A stretch of 64,000 nt of DNA from Chaetoderma sp. LZ-2023a (Eukaryota; Mollusca; Caudofoveata; Chaetodermatida; Chaetodermatidae): the NCBI GenBank assembly GCA_034401795.1, contig CM067374.1, forward strand, positions 96,908,140 to 96,972,139, in the 5' to 3' direction. This document shows positions 32,082 to 43,301 of this stretch, one piece after another (positions within the stretch are counted from its first letter, which is position 1; each line of letters starts with the position of its first letter). Made by a program: the position numbers and the translations under genes. Below the pieces are notes generated by a model. That model worked only from the letters and a program-made list of their open reading frames with translations. It did not search any database and was not told the origin of the DNA.

Positions 32082-34376
32082 CTATACATCCATGCTACAA
32101 GGAAGGTGTACCGGTGACCAAAGTTGGGTTGCCTGAGGAGCCGGACCTTTTTCTGGATTTTCTAATGAATCAAGCACTACTTTTAACTTTCTATGACTAG
32201 CCTGTACTGATGCACTGACATCCAAAGACTGGATACCTGTGCATTTACTGATAGTTGCAGATTCAGTAAATGGAAATATAAGGAAAAAATCACCAACTTG
32301 TTTTGGTCTTTCTTCAGATTTGTGTCCATGGTTGCCATTAATAGTGGTAATGCTACAGTGTTTAGCGTACACTTTCCTGCAAGGATTCCTTGGCATATCC
32401 CAAGCCATGCAATAATTCAAACAAGACTCGCTCAAATCCAATGATTTATGAGTTTGTAGTTTGGTTTTGCTTGTCTGACCTCTAGTAGGCAATTTCTCAA
32501 TGCTAGATTTTACCACTGGGTTTTGCAAACGTGACTGACTATAAGATCTAACTTGAGGCACTCGCTTTGAGTTCAATGTTTCAACGGAAGATGCTGATAC
32601 ATTGCTATCTCGACATGGGTGTACATCCACAAACAGCCTCTGATCCATTGACCTAACTGTGTTTCTCCTGATACTTGCATTTTTTAGTCTACTAACTGAC
32701 CTGTCCGATGGATTATTTTTCATACTCGTCACGCTATTAGTATGGATTAATCTACTTCTGCAGGCATTTGATTTTGCACAGTCTGTTTGGATAGCTATCT
32801 CACCTGTTAAAACACCTCGTTGCTTTGAAAGATGAGATTCTTTAGAAAGTGAAATTTTGGCATCACTCGATGTTGAAAGGCTGGAAAGACCGCTGTCTGT
32901 ACTTAAAGAGCCATCTGAGTGAGAGTCTTTAGGAGATACATTTTGTGTTGGTGTATGAGCATCACAATTTGATGATGTTATTTCACTGTGTGACTTAGCG
33001 GATTGTAAAGATCTTCTGCTACTTGCTGTAGATAACCGAGAGCTAGGTCTACTGACTGGTGGCTTCGTGCTTAATGGACGTGAATGTTGTTTGTTAAAAT
33101 TCAAAGGTAAACTAGATCCTGCAGCAAGTGCTTTTCTTTTCCCATCTTCACATTCCTTATATACAGAAGGTGTAGCGTTGTTCATGGGATTGACATATTG
33201 GCTTCGCATGAAGTATTGCACTTTTCCGAAGTCAGCATCTGATGGTTTAAAGCTTATGAGGTCAAAGAGATCATGTAACAATGGCTTTTTGACGAGTACA
33301 TCAGCTTGACAATCCACACACAATGCTGGACTGAAATTTACCTCAAGGAGCCACGGCTTCATGTTTTCATCAATGAGAATATCAAAGCCATACAATTCAA
33401 AACAGTTCTTAAACTTTGGTGGCACTTGCGATGCTTGAGAAAGCAGCGTCAATATGACAATGTTTATTACTTTTGCCCAAAATGGTTGGTCATCAACATT
33501 TATCTGACGAAAAAAGTATCTCAACTGTGTAATTGTCCACTTACATCCAGGCCCAACACGCTCCTTATCTACTGTATATCCCGGACTGTACTTATTAATA
33601 GATGTGTTGGTTAGGTGTGAAAAGATGTTATTAATTGAGTCAAGATTAAACTTTTCTGTACTGAATCGGACCAGTCCTTCCTGGTATATATAGATAGTCA
33701 AGGGATGAAAGCTTGGAACAAGTACATAGATTCTTAGGTCAAACTTATATCCTGATATGAGATATGGATTTGCAATATATCGCTGTACAACTGCATTACA
33801 GTCATACTGTAATTCAGATATATCACGGAAAATAAAAATACCACGGCCACAGGACAAATCAGCAGGTTTACAGATCCACAATAGTTTCCGATTAGACTGG
33901 GCCTTGTATCGCATCTTCGAAAATACTGAAACAAAGCGTGTGAAATCATTTGGAAGATTAAATGACAATGGAAAGAAATTATAAATGGCATTGCCATAGA
34001 CACATTTCATGCGCTTCATATGCCGTGCTAGAGAGTCTTTCTTAGTGATTTCAGTTGACTTTGGATGATGGTTCAGCCTTTGCCATGGCGATATCATGTC
34101 AAAATCATTGCTACGGAAATGTGATGTTCGCCACCAGATATTCCAATGATCTGGAGATTGCGCTATTTGAGGGTCATATTCATGCCAGCCACGTTCAAGA
34201 AAGATTTGTCGTAACAGTTCTGGTCCTTCACCATTTTCATTAATACGGTACACCAATGGTTTATCTGGGCAAGCCTCTGAAGCTTTTGCTCGAGACATAG
34301 TCTCTTCATATAGGCTATCTATGAGAATACTCATGGTTTTTAATTTGACATAGAATGGTGTTAAATGAATTTTCAA
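32082..34376 (-). CDS. TTLL2: Tubulin polyglutamylase, TTLL2-like (tubulin tyrosine ligase-like family)
   Basis: Encodes 764 residues in one uninterrupted exon. The TTL domain (about 39-375) is an ATP-grasp ligase that adds glutamate to tubulin tails. Visible blocks: PLVYRINENGEGPELLRQIF (40-59), RGWHEYD, WNIWWRTSHFR (78-88), PWQRLNHHP, WICKPADLSCGRGIFIF (167-183; nucleotide-binding), VVQRYIANPYLISGYKFDLR (196-215), LTIYIYQEGLVRFSTE, HLTNTSINK (254-262), CFELYGFDILIDENMKPWL (325-343) and LLEVNFSPAL (343-352), the last carrying the metal-binding Glu/Asn pair. The Ser/Arg-rich C-terminal half is low complexity. A late block GDFFLIFPFTESATI resembles the tail of vertebrate TTLL2, which favours TTLL2 over other TTLLs. 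The first Met is used; a second Met 15 residues later is possible. Human TTLL2 is shorter (about 590). Confidence 0.92.
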   Translation of the reverse strand: MKIHLTPFYVKLKTMSILIDSLYEETMSRAKASEACPDKPLVYRINENGEGPELLRQIFLERGWHEYDPQIAQSPDHWNIWWRTSHFRSNDFDMISPWQRLNHHPKSTEITKKDSLARHMKRMKCVYGNAIYNFFPLSFNLPNDFTRFVSVFSKMRYKAQSNRKLLWICKPADLSCGRGIFIFRDISELQYDCNAVVQRYIANPYLISGYKFDLRIYVLVPSFHPLTIYIYQEGLVRFSTEKFNLDSINNIFSHLTNTSINKYSPGYTVDKERVGPGCKWTITQLRYFFRQINVDDQPFWAKVINIVILTLLSQASQVPPKFKNCFELYGFDILIDENMKPWLLEVNFSPALCVDCQADVLVKKPLLHDLFDLISFKPSDADFGKVQYFMRSQYVNPMNNATPSVYKECEDGKRKALAAGSSLPLNFNKQHSRPLSTKPPVSRPSSRLSTASSRRSLQSAKSHSEITSSNCDAHTPTQNVSPKDSHSDGSLSTDSGLSSLSTSSDAKISLSKESHLSKQRGVLTGEIAIQTDCAKSNACRSRLIHTNSVTSMKNNPSDRSVSRLKNASIRRNTVRSMDQRLFVDVHPCRDSNVSASSVETLNSKRVPQVRSYSQSRLQNPVVKSSIEKLPTRGQTSKTKLQTHKSLDLSESCLNYCMAWDMPRNPCRKVYAKHCSITTINGNHGHKSEERPKQVGDFFLIFPFTESATISKCTGIQSLDVSASVQASHRKLKVVLDSLENPEKGPAPQATQLWSPVHLPCSMDV

Positions 34377-34804
34377 CTATTTAAAAGTCATATGCTACAC
34401 TGAAATTTCCAAATTCAAAGGATGCTGCACAAAACCTATAATGTCATCCACACAAATTAATTTCCATTATATCTACACTGTCACGATTGGCTATCAAATC
34501 TAGGCTTGATTTTTCAGTGTCAAACTACATGTAGGTGATAGGCCTTCATATTCAGCCATCAATTCTATGCTGATGCCAAGAATTCTTTATATATTCTAAA
34601 ATGATCTGAAGCTTATCCATATTGAATGTTTCCAGTACCAAGCCAACCTGCAGATGCAAAAACAAGAATATATTTTAGGACAAAATTTAGCTGTAATTAT
34701 TCATCACTAACCTTTGCACATTCCTTTAGACTAGAAATATCCGAGCATGCAAGTCAGAACATATACATTCACTGGCTGAACATTTTAACCCCTCTTTGTG
34801 TCAG
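34377..34804. other. Upstream region of TTLL2; no gene seen
   Basis: AT-rich sequence likely holding the TTLL2 promoter and 5' UTR on the minus strand. No TATA box at a convincing position. Confidence 0.35.
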
Positions 34805-35020
34805 CTTAACCATTTAATAGTCAAGTTGGTCAAAAATGATCTCTGCAGTGATCTTCAGAAATGTCAATTTGAAGGGCTAAGAGAAGAATATTTTTTAAAG
34901 TTTTCCACTGGAATGACTGGCTCGGTAACCGAGCCAGTCATTCCAGACATAAATTTTCAAAAATTTCTTCTTCGTCTGCACGTGGACACTGGCTAAGCAG
35001 AAATTTGAATTTTCTTGACC
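34805..35020. mobile_element. Family A palindromic TTAA MITE
   Basis: Starts cttaaccatttaatagtc; the centre gaatgactggctcggtaacc faces ggttaccgagccagtcattc almost perfectly. The right terminus is degraded. Confidence 0.8.
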
Positions 35021-35159
35021 ATTACACTTTTGATGAATGTCCATTTGAAGGATAACAGAAGTCTATTTTTTTTTTTGTAAATTTTCGTTAGAAATTTACA
35101 AAAATATTATTTTTGGCTGCAAAAATCAAAATTTCCTTGAAAACAAAACAGGGGTTAAA

Positions 35160-35708
35160 GACTTGTAAGGTATAGGGTAGTTACATAGTAAAGTGTATGA
35201 CACGGCAAATTTGATTAAAATGTACCAAGCTGTTTAGGCGATACATTTTAAGGAATTACAGTAAAATTTTAGCCTACCTACCCTCATAGGATCGTTCCAC
35301 TCAAGTTACCTTGAAATTGTGTCATTGATTAAGGAAGTCACATTTTAAAGGATTCTGAGAAATGTTAGGAAAATTCAAGATAGCGGACAAAAAAATTGAT
35401 CCAATCAAATTTCTCATTAAAAGTGATGAAGCCTTAAACCCTCAGGATCATTCCATCCCATGTTACATTGAAGTCGGGTCATTGATTAAAATATCCTGAA
35501 ATGTGTTTGGAAAATCTAAGATGCCAGCTGAAAAATTTACCAATCAGATTTCTGAATAGAGGTTATAGAGTCTACCACGTTAGGATACTTCCAGCCAAAT
35601 TTGGTTACAATCCTCTACGCAGCTTAGGAGGATACATTTTAAAACTAAAGCTGACTGATGGCTGGTATGGCATAAGCTCACTTAGCCATTCTGGCTAGGT
35701 GAGCTAAA
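35160..35708. repeat. Family C dispersed repeat, right portion
   Basis: Built of loosely repeated sentences (ggatcattccatcccatg, gaaatcgggtcattga) and closes with ggcataagctcacttagcc then ggctaggtgagctaaaaacc, the right terminus seen also near 41110-41157 and 49030-49066. Confidence 0.65.
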
Positions 35709-36140
35709 AACCTCGGTCAATTATGGTGGGTCAGCCAACCAAGTTTAATTCATGGTAAACCATGCTTTATCTAACCCTGGACACTAACCATGATGACTAT
35801 TTAACAAAACATGGTTGACCATGTTTATTATGACCATGACATACAGCAAGTCATGATAGCTCAGTCTACCGCCTTCCATTTCAACAGGTTATGTGCATAC
35901 TTGTAGTCTTGTACAAAGCTAACGCTTACCTTTGCTCCGATTCATATACTGTTCAAACAAAAACTTATGAATTAACACCTATAGAGTATAAGAGCTACCA
36001 TGGGACAGCACTAGAATTTTATACTTATAACCAATAATATTTACACATTGATTCAAGTGCACTAAACAATGTGAAAAGGACAAATAACCTGAATATCTGC
36101 CATGACATCAATTCACCTTTCCAGAGTACCCCACCCATCA
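35709..36140. other. Intergenic with short inverted ccatgg/aaccatg motifs
   Basis: 35720-35850 carries several 'accatg' and 'catggt' copies in both orientations (e.g. catggtaaaccatg), a degraded palindromic repeat. No gene. Confidence 0.4.
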
Positions 36141-36142
36141 TA

Positions 36143-36197
36143 TGACGTCATAATGAAATGTGTGATGTGTACAATGACGTCATAATGAATGACGTCA
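36143..36197. promoter_or_regulatory. Cluster of three perfect TGACGTCA (CRE-like) palindromes
   Basis: TGACGTCA at 36143-36150, 36175-36182 and 36190-36197. A decayed counterpart (tgacatca, tgacgtgt, tgacgtag) lies at 41327-41385 in similar context, so the cluster belongs to a dispersed repeat. CREB/ATF binding is inference from the motif only. Confidence 0.45.
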
Positions 36198-36282
36198 TGA
36201 ATGACATCGATAAGTATGTCACGAACGCATATTTGATGACAGTCTATGGGCTGTTGTACAAATTGTTTGCTTTTACTATTTA

Positions 36283-36390
36283 ATAAATATTCTGTTGAAT
36301 ATTTTGAAACTAATTTGACTGGGCGCTGTTGCTGCCTATGGCAGCAACAGCACCCAGTCTAATTAGTTACAAAATATTCAACAGCTTCCC
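36283..36390. mobile_element. Family B hairpin MITE (best copy)
   Basis: Left arm ctgttgaatattttgaaact, then tttgactgggcgctgttgct; it mirrors into agcaacagcacccagtctaa and tacaaaatattcaacagc. The loop is only about 5 bases. Family members recur throughout 36-63 kb. Confidence 0.85.
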
Positions 36391-36554
36391 TGTATAGTTT
36401 TCAGGAAATTGATAGCTAGGGCATTCGGGGATCGATCAATCCAAACACGGCGAGGTGTGGGTGGAGCTTAGCTAGTGATGGGCGGGGCATAGCTAAAAAT
36501 GGAAAGGTCCATTGTAAAGGATCTAAAAAGAACATACAAAGCCCATTAAATCTT

Positions 36555-36786
36555 TTAACCCTTTAATGGTCAAGCCGGCCAAAACCGGCCTCTGCAGTGG
36601 TCTTGAGGAAAATCTAATTGTAGGCCAGGAGAAGACTATCTTTGAAAATGTACCACTGGAATGATTGGCTCGATAAGCGAGCTAGTAATTCCAGTTGTAA
36701 ATTTTCAAAAATAGTCTTATCTTGGTCTGCAAATTTACATTTTATTTGAGAAAATTTAGATTTTCTTGAACAAATTTATGGGTTAA
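36555..36786. mobile_element. Family A palindromic TTAA MITE (reference copy)
   Basis: Ends ttaaccctttaatggtcaag and ttatgggttaa. Arms include tctgcagtggtcttgagg, ggccaggagaagactatc and ccactggaatgattggctcg facing cgagctagtaattcc. The whole 230 bp folds on itself. TTAA at both ends suggests a piggyBac-like TTAA target. Confidence 0.85.
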
Positions 36787-36852
36787 AGAGTAACTCTTTT
36801 AACCCTACAGACCAGGTAGCAAATTCCATATGATGTATGAAATACTCTAGTC

Positions 36853-36943
36853 AATATTTTGAAGCAATTAGACTGTAATTTGTTGATGCATTTGGCAGCA
36901 ACTTCCTATCAAATAAGTTTCAAACTATTCAACTGGTAATTAC
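36853..36943. repeat. Family B hairpin MITE, diverged
   Basis: aatattttgaagcaattaga ... aagtttcaaactattcaac with the inner gttgatgc/ggcagcaac pair. Confidence 0.6.
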
Positions 36944-37202
36944 CTAGTATACAGTTGTTTTGGAAATGGCAGACTAGTATTACACATTTGCTGAATAGGT
37001 GCCGTTCTTACAAATTCTACTCATATTTCAATACATCCATTATTAATCAAATTACACAGACCTATAGCCATGACGTGATCTTTCCCAATAACCAATAGCT
37101 CCTATGCGGAGATCATTGATTGTGCCATAGTGCCTTAAATTGCTTTATAATTGCTAAGGTATTGTAGTGGATGAATGCGAATTAATGATTCATACCGTTA
37201 TT

Positions 37203-38959
37203 AAATGTGCATATTCACAGCAGACTGGTTCAAAATAAAAATGTTAAAATTATATACTTTTAGATGCTTAAATTGTGTGCCTAGATGTAATGAAATGAAA
37301 TAAATTTTAGCATATGATGATTTCATTACGTATAATTTAATATAATTTTTTAAGATGTCAAATTGAATTAGAGTCATGAGCCCTTAATTCAATTCACAAC
37401 TAAACCTACGAAATATATTTATATGGAATGAAATCATATGTTAAAGCTGTCGTGTTCCATTAAATATAGACACTTTTGCACGAGATATGAGATGCATGTT
37501 CAATTTACCCATCATGCAATGCTACCCGGCGTGCAATGCTACACAGCATGCAATGCCCTGACTCTATAATCGTTGGAAATATTGGACGCCATATTCGTTT
37601 AGTCTATTGTCTGCACAAGCCAGGATTTCTCAAACAAAAACAACCCGCTTGCACATGCAAATAGTCATTATTCGCGGCAGTATATTCGATAGTCAGTATT
37701 TCAATACTGTCCAGAGAAAGTGTGTCAATGTCCAGGAGAAAATATGGGAACGCTTTTATAGACATTGACAGTAATTTGCGTGAAAGTTGTTGCTATCAAT
37801 GACAGCAACAACATTCAGTCAAATTCTTGTCAAAATAATTAGTATGTTGTGCAAATACTACCTGCTATATATTTGATACAAATTTTATTGAAGTGTTGCT
37901 GCAACAGCTTTCAGTCTATATATTCTAAAATAATCATCATAAATTTCAGTCAACACTTGATACTGATTTGAAGAGCAATTTGACTGTAAGTTGTTGTTGA
38001 CTAAGGCACCAAGAACGTAATCAAATTGTTGTCCATACTCACACGGCGCTCAGTATTACTATCTAACTAGAGTGCGTATATGGCCAAAATACGTTTTGCC
38101 TGCACGAAGGAAATATTTCGCCTAGCTACCGTGTGTACGTTTCTGTTCGATCAATGCATTCCAAACAAATGCACAAATCTGTCACCTACATATATACGCC
38201 GTATGCTAAGCATTCATTCTTGGCGAGAAAGCGTATATAGGTCTACGTTCACTTTACCTAAATAGTAATATATTGACAGCACGTGCGTGGATAATAATTC
38301 AACAATGTTGGTGGTGCCTTAGAAACCAACAACTTACATGATTATTTTGGAATACATAGACTGAAAGCTGTTGCAGTAACACGTTTTAATAAAATTTGTA
38401 TCAAATATATAACGGTAAGAATTTGACTGAATGTTGGTGCTGTTATTGATAGCAACAACTTTCAGGCAAATTACTGTCAATGTATATAAAAGCGTTCTAT
38501 TTTCTTCTGGACATTGCCATACTTTCTCTGAACAGTATTGAAATACACTGTCGAATGTACTGCCGTGAATATACCCTACATGCATGCTTACGCTTCCAGA
38601 GCTGGGGGACAAATGACTATTTGCACGTGCAAGCAGGTTGGTTTTGTTTGAGAATTCCTAGCTTGTGCAGATATGTGCAGACAATAGACTAAACGAATAT
38701 GGCGTCCAATAGTTCCAACGATTATGGAGTCAGGGCATTGCATGCTGGGTAGCACTGCATGCCGGGTAGTATTGCATGCTGGGTAAATTGAACAGGCATC
38801 TCATATCTCGTTCAAAATTGTCTATATTTAATGGAACACGAGAGCTTTAAGATTTATTTCATTTCATTACATTGAGGTACACAATTTAAGCCTCAAAAAG
38901 TATACAATTTTAACCATTTTATTTTCAAGCATTTTGGTGTGAATATGCACCTTTAAAGA
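37203..38959. mobile_element. Large imperfect palindrome (foldback element), about 1.76 kb
   Basis: Outer arms: aaatgtgcatattcacagc (37203) mirrors gtgtgaatatgcacctttaa (to 38959). Inner mirrored pairs: cgtgttccattaaatatag / ctatatttaatggaacacg (37450, 38823); acccatcatgcaatgctacc / ggtagcactgcatgccggg (37508, 38748); tattggacgccatattcgtt / aacgaatatggcgtccaata (37580, 38692); agttgttgctatcaatgaca / tgatagcaacaactttcag (37787, 38446). The unique centre spans roughly 38060-38290. Family B-like hairpins sit inside both arms. No transposase is encoded; short frames inside the arms are not conserved as protein. Confidence 0.9.
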
Positions 38960-39194
38960 ACAATCTGAGGGAATACATAAAATGCAGTCACTAAAAACAG
39001 ATTAAAGTACTATCTTAATGCATATCAGATGATATTTAGAAAAGCTCTTGTGCTGAAAGATGCTGGCTTTTTCAAACAGGTGGTATAAAAGAACAAGGTT
39101 TTTTTAGCTAATAAATTGATGGCTTCTCATGCAGGTTTGACGGTATCTCCAGTAAGTGATTGCTGTTGCAAAAGTGCAATATATCTAAATGACA
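38960..39194. other. Intergenic, no gene seen
   Basis: Short AT-rich spacer between the large palindrome and the family C repeat. Confidence 0.4.
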
Positions 39195-39385
39195 AGAGGC
39201 CTAAGGGTCTGCGATGCTCATCTGGACCATTTGAACCATTTGCATTTAAATAGACATGATCATTTTTAGAAAACCCAAAATGGCCGCCCAAAGAAACTGA
39301 CCAATCAAAATTCTCATTTGATTTCTTGAAGCCTATCATCATCGCATTGATCCACCTAAGTTTGGTCGCAATTAAGCTGTTGATT

Positions 39386-39387
<2 letters not shown>

Positions 39388-39432
<45 letters not shown>
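39388..39432. repeat. (TAG)n microsatellite
   Basis: About 15 TAG units following ctgttgattaag, the same left flank as at 40224. Confidence 0.95.
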
Positions 39433-40223
39433 TGAATTTAAAGGCTTCTGAAATTTTTTGGGAAAATCCAAGATGGCCACCAAAAAAATTAACCAATCAA
39501 ATTCCTGTATAAAAGATCTGAAGCATATGACTAGAGAATCCTTCCAGCTAAGTTTCATTGAAATCTGGCCATTGGTTAAGGAGTAGCGTTTTAAAGGATT
39601 TCAGACAAATTTTGGAAAATCCAAGATGGCTGCTGAAAAAAATTGACCAATCAAAATTCTCATTAGAACTCTTGAAGCTGATCACCATATGATCTTCTCA
39701 CCCAAGCCTCATTGAAATTGGGTCATTGATTAATGAAGAGTAACATTTTAAAGGATTTCTAGAAAATTGAAGATGGCCATCGGAAACATTGACCAATCAA
39801 AATTCTGTAGATAGTTCTGAAGCCTATGGTTACTGAAAAGTAGCCTATTAACTTCTAACAGTCAATCTATTACAATTGACGAAGTTAATTATCACAACTT
39901 TTAACTGATTTCCCAACATTTTTGGAAAATCCTAGATGGAGACTGAAAAAACTGACCAATCTAGTTTCTGTACACAAGTTGTGACTGAAATTGTCCAAGC
40001 ATTTCTTGAAGAGTAGCACTTTAAACAATTTGCCACCATTTTCGGAAAATTCAAGATAACATTTGAACCATTTACATTTAAATAGACATGATGGATAATT
40101 TCTGGAAAATCCAAGATGACTACCAAAGAAATCGACCAATCAAAATTCTCATTTGATTTCTTGAAGCCTATCGTCATAGGATTGTTCCATCCAAGTTTGG
40201 CTGAAATTGAGCTGTTGATTATG

Positions 40224-40248
40224 TAGTAGTAGTAGTAGTAGTAGTAGT

Positions 40249-40325
<77 letters not shown>

Positions 40326-40343
40326 CAGCAGCAGCAGCAGCAG
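40224..40343. repeat. (TAG)n-(CAG)n microsatellite
   Basis: Nine TAG units, then about 23 CAG units, two TAG and more CAG, following gctgttgattatg. Confidence 0.95.
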
Positions 40344-41157
40344 TGATTTAAATGCTTGTAGAAAATGTTTGGAAAATCCAAGAGCTGAAAAGAATTGACC
40401 AATCAAAATTCTCATTAGAATTCTTGACGTTGATCACCATAGCATCTTCCACACAAGTTTCAATTAAATTGTACCATTGATTAAGGAAGAGTAGCGTTTT
40501 AAATGATTTCTGGAAAATCCAAGATGGCCGTCAGAAAAAATTACCAATCAAAATTCTGTAAACCTAAAAGCCTACCGCCAAGTCTGGTTGAAATCACCCA
40601 AGTAGTTAATGAGTAGTATTTTTAACGATTTCCCGCCATTTTTTAAAGAAAAATCAAGATGGCTGCAGAAAAAAATTGACCAATCAAAATTCTGTACAAA
40701 TATTCTGAAGCCTATAGACCCATAGTGTCCTTCCAGCCCAATTAAGTTGAAATCAGTTAATGAGGAGTAGCGTTTTGAAAATGTCCAGGTAATTTTTCAT
40801 AAAATCTAATATTTTCACCAAAAAATTGACCAATCAAAATTCTGTATAAAAGTTACGAAGCCTATCCACATAGCGTCCTTCCAGCCAAATTAGTTTGAAA
40901 TCCACCAATCGTTTGATGAGGAGTAGCGTTTTGACAATTTCTGGTAAATTTTTCATAAAATCTAAGATTTTCACCAAAAAATGACCAATTGAAATTCTGT
41001 ATACAGGGTCCTCCAGGCAAATTAGGTTGAAATCTGCTAAGCGGTTAATGAGGAGTAGCGTTTTAAAGCAAAGGTTGGACAGACGAACGAACGACAGACA
41101 GATGACGGATGGTCACCATGGCATAAGCTCACTTGGCCATTCCGGCCAGGTGAGATA

Positions 41158-41760
41158 ATAATGACTGGGCAGCTCCAAACACATTTCTAGTTAAGTCACA
41201 AAAAATGTCATTGCTCCATATCGCTGGCCGGACAGCATTAAATCTCCAATAATACGATGTGCAATACATTCCCTCTGTCAGTGAATGTTATGCAATGGAT
41301 CTTCCCAGTTTATCCATCAATCATATGACATCATAATCAGCTACGTGACGTGTAAGATGCGGTTATAATCAATGACGTAGATAAGTTCATCATGAACACT
41401 TAATTGATGACACCTTGATGGACTAATCGTTGTTGCATGAATTTGTATGCATTTACTATTTAATAAACATGCTGTTGAACATTTTGAAACTAATTTGACT
41501 GGGCACTGATGCTGCCATACTACAGCACACAGCCAAATTAGTTTTAAAATAATCAACAGCTTACCTGTATAGTTTGCTGAAAATTGATAGTGATGGAGTT
41601 CAGGGATCGATCGATTCCAGCACTGGCGAAGCGTGGGTGGATCTTAGCGGTGTAGCGCGGATCGACCGGACAGGTATGGACCGTTCCAGCATGGCTGGGT
41701 ATGGGACGGCTGTTCCGGGTATGTTCTGATCACACACAAACCCCCCCCCCCCCCTTAGCA
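41158..41760. other. Intergenic with a family B MITE and a C tract
   Basis: A family B hairpin lies at about 41465-41565 (tgttgaacattttgaaacta ... gttttaaaataatcaacagc). A 14-base C run lies at 41741-41754. 41327-41400 is related to 36140-36240. No gene. Confidence 0.6.
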
Positions 41761-42147
41761 TGATAGTATGCATATATAGAGCCATATAAGAGGTTTCTAA
41801 AAATGACTAAGTCCGTAAGATCACGTAGTGCGCATGTCAGAGCTTCCCTGAGAACACGTGTCAGCGTTGGGAGAGAATGCATACTAAAATGTACTGAGTT
41901 GGTGCATGTAATTTCTTTAAATTATGCTATCCTCGTCGTTTTTGTACCTATCAGGACCGGAATGAAACAAGGAATTCAAAACTGTACACCATTTTAAAAT
42001 CGGTCCCGAAATGGCTGAGTTATCTTTATTTTTCTGCTTAAATTATGCTCAAAGTATTGAAAACGTCATAAGCACAGCTATGTACTAATTGAATGGGGAG
42101 GATGTTTATCATGTGATAATGTCCATGCTTTTCCAGCTCACACGCTG

Positions 42148-42240
42148 ATTGGCTACAGATCGTGCGTTGATTGGCTGAGCGTTCTCGCTACGATGTCATG
42201 AGGAGTATAAAAGGAGTGAAGAACTGAGAATCGAGACCCA
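42148..42240 (+). promoter_or_regulatory. Promoter-like segment: two inverted CCAAT boxes and TATAAAA
   Basis: ATTGG (inverted CCAAT) at 42148-42152 and 42170-42174, TATAAAA at 42206-42212, and a purine/pyrimidine start region about 30 bases later (near 42236-42242). Spacing fits a polymerase II core promoter. Downstream 42240-43300 carries no long ORF, so the promoter may belong to a solo LTR-like element or a non-coding transcript. No LTR boundaries could be proven. Confidence 0.45.
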
Positions 42241-43301
42241 CACTTCAGCGAGAGAGGTGAAAGGTTGTGTGGCCGGAGAGTTGCAGGACGCCGATACCTG
42301 CCTGCTCTATCGGGCTTCATCGTAACCGCAGTGGGGTCGGCCAGCTTAGAGATCTTGAGATCTCTGGCCCGCAACCTTCCCATCTGCATCTACTCTTTTG
42401 AACGCTCTCCAGAGGACAATTCCCGGGGGCATATAAACTAATCGGAAAGAAGAAGCCCTCACTTCCAACAACAACAGAGGAGTCTTCCTGTGGATGGGCC
42501 TTGCGGCCCCGATGTAAAGAACTCGTAGTATGTGGAACGAGTGGTGATTCTTGGTGGACAACTTGTCAGATCTGCCGAACCACGCTGAAAAGTGGTAATC
42601 AAACGCCGCACAATGTATTGTGTATAACATTTAACTTTTAGACCACAGTCTAGTGGGACTTTGCCTGGTGCGCCGCACGAGCTATATGGTGCATCATGTA
42701 CTGTGTACACGGAAGATGCACATGCATCATTATTTATTTAACATTCAACTGTAGCCCTTCATTACTACAGGGCAGCTTTCAACTTCCGTTACACTACAGA
42801 ACCTTTTGTCATACTGTTTAAATTAATATGACTATCTAGTGGACATCTGTAACTGCAATTGTTCTTCTTAATCGGCCTTGAGAGTGAGCCACATCAACAG
42901 TTTGCATTCGGATATCTCCCCAGCAGCTACAGAATTGAGCCATCTCGCGTTCCTCATGCGGGACGCATCATCTACTGTGAACTATGAACTTTTTCCGTAC
43001 CGATGACTAATAGCTACTCATCTAACTGTATTTTCATATTATTGTATTTTTGCATTCATAGGTGCTGATGACTAATAGGTACCGACTGGTCATCTGAGAC
43101 CGCATTTTATAGTTTATCTTTTTACTGTATATATTATCCTTGTTTTGTGTTGATGACTAACAAGCATTGCAAGGTCGGGTGGCCTTAATTATTGTCAATA
43201 CTGCGACATGAGATCGACTAAAACTGGCTATTCTAGCTCGATAGGATAGGTTTAGAAGAAGCTAGGCACGGTCACTCTTTAGGAGTCATTTGTGTAAGCC
43301 T
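42241..43301. other. Unassigned sequence downstream of the promoter-like segment
   Basis: Higher GC up to 42620, then AT-rich. The phrase 'gatgactaataggtacc'-like text recurs at 43002-43018, 43067-43084 and 43151-43170. No long open frame. Candidate LTR or non-coding transcript. Confidence 0.3.

Larger units (their letters stand above)
39195..41157. repeat. Family C dispersed repeat, long copy with two internal trinucleotide tracts
   Basis: Left end gacaagaggcctaagggtct then gctcatctggaccatttg; right end ggcataagctcacttggcc then ggccaggtgagataataatg. In between, units of roughly 150-200 bp repeat the sentence 'aaaatccaagatggc ... accaatcaaaattctg ... ccaagttt.gttgaaat', suggesting an internally amplified non-coding element. 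Two (TAG/CAG) tracts are embedded at the same relative motif. No real ORF; poly-Leu and poly-Tyr/Cys frames come from the microsatellites. Confidence 0.75.

Noticed and set aside
7870..34376. MRPS22 and TTLL2 as a functional cluster
   Set aside because: They share strand but are 23 kb apart, with unrelated functions and many transposons between them.
35855..35900. A tRNA-like A box (tagctcagtctaccgc)
   Set aside because: No B box or cloverleaf at the expected distance, so neither a tRNA nor a SINE head can be supported.
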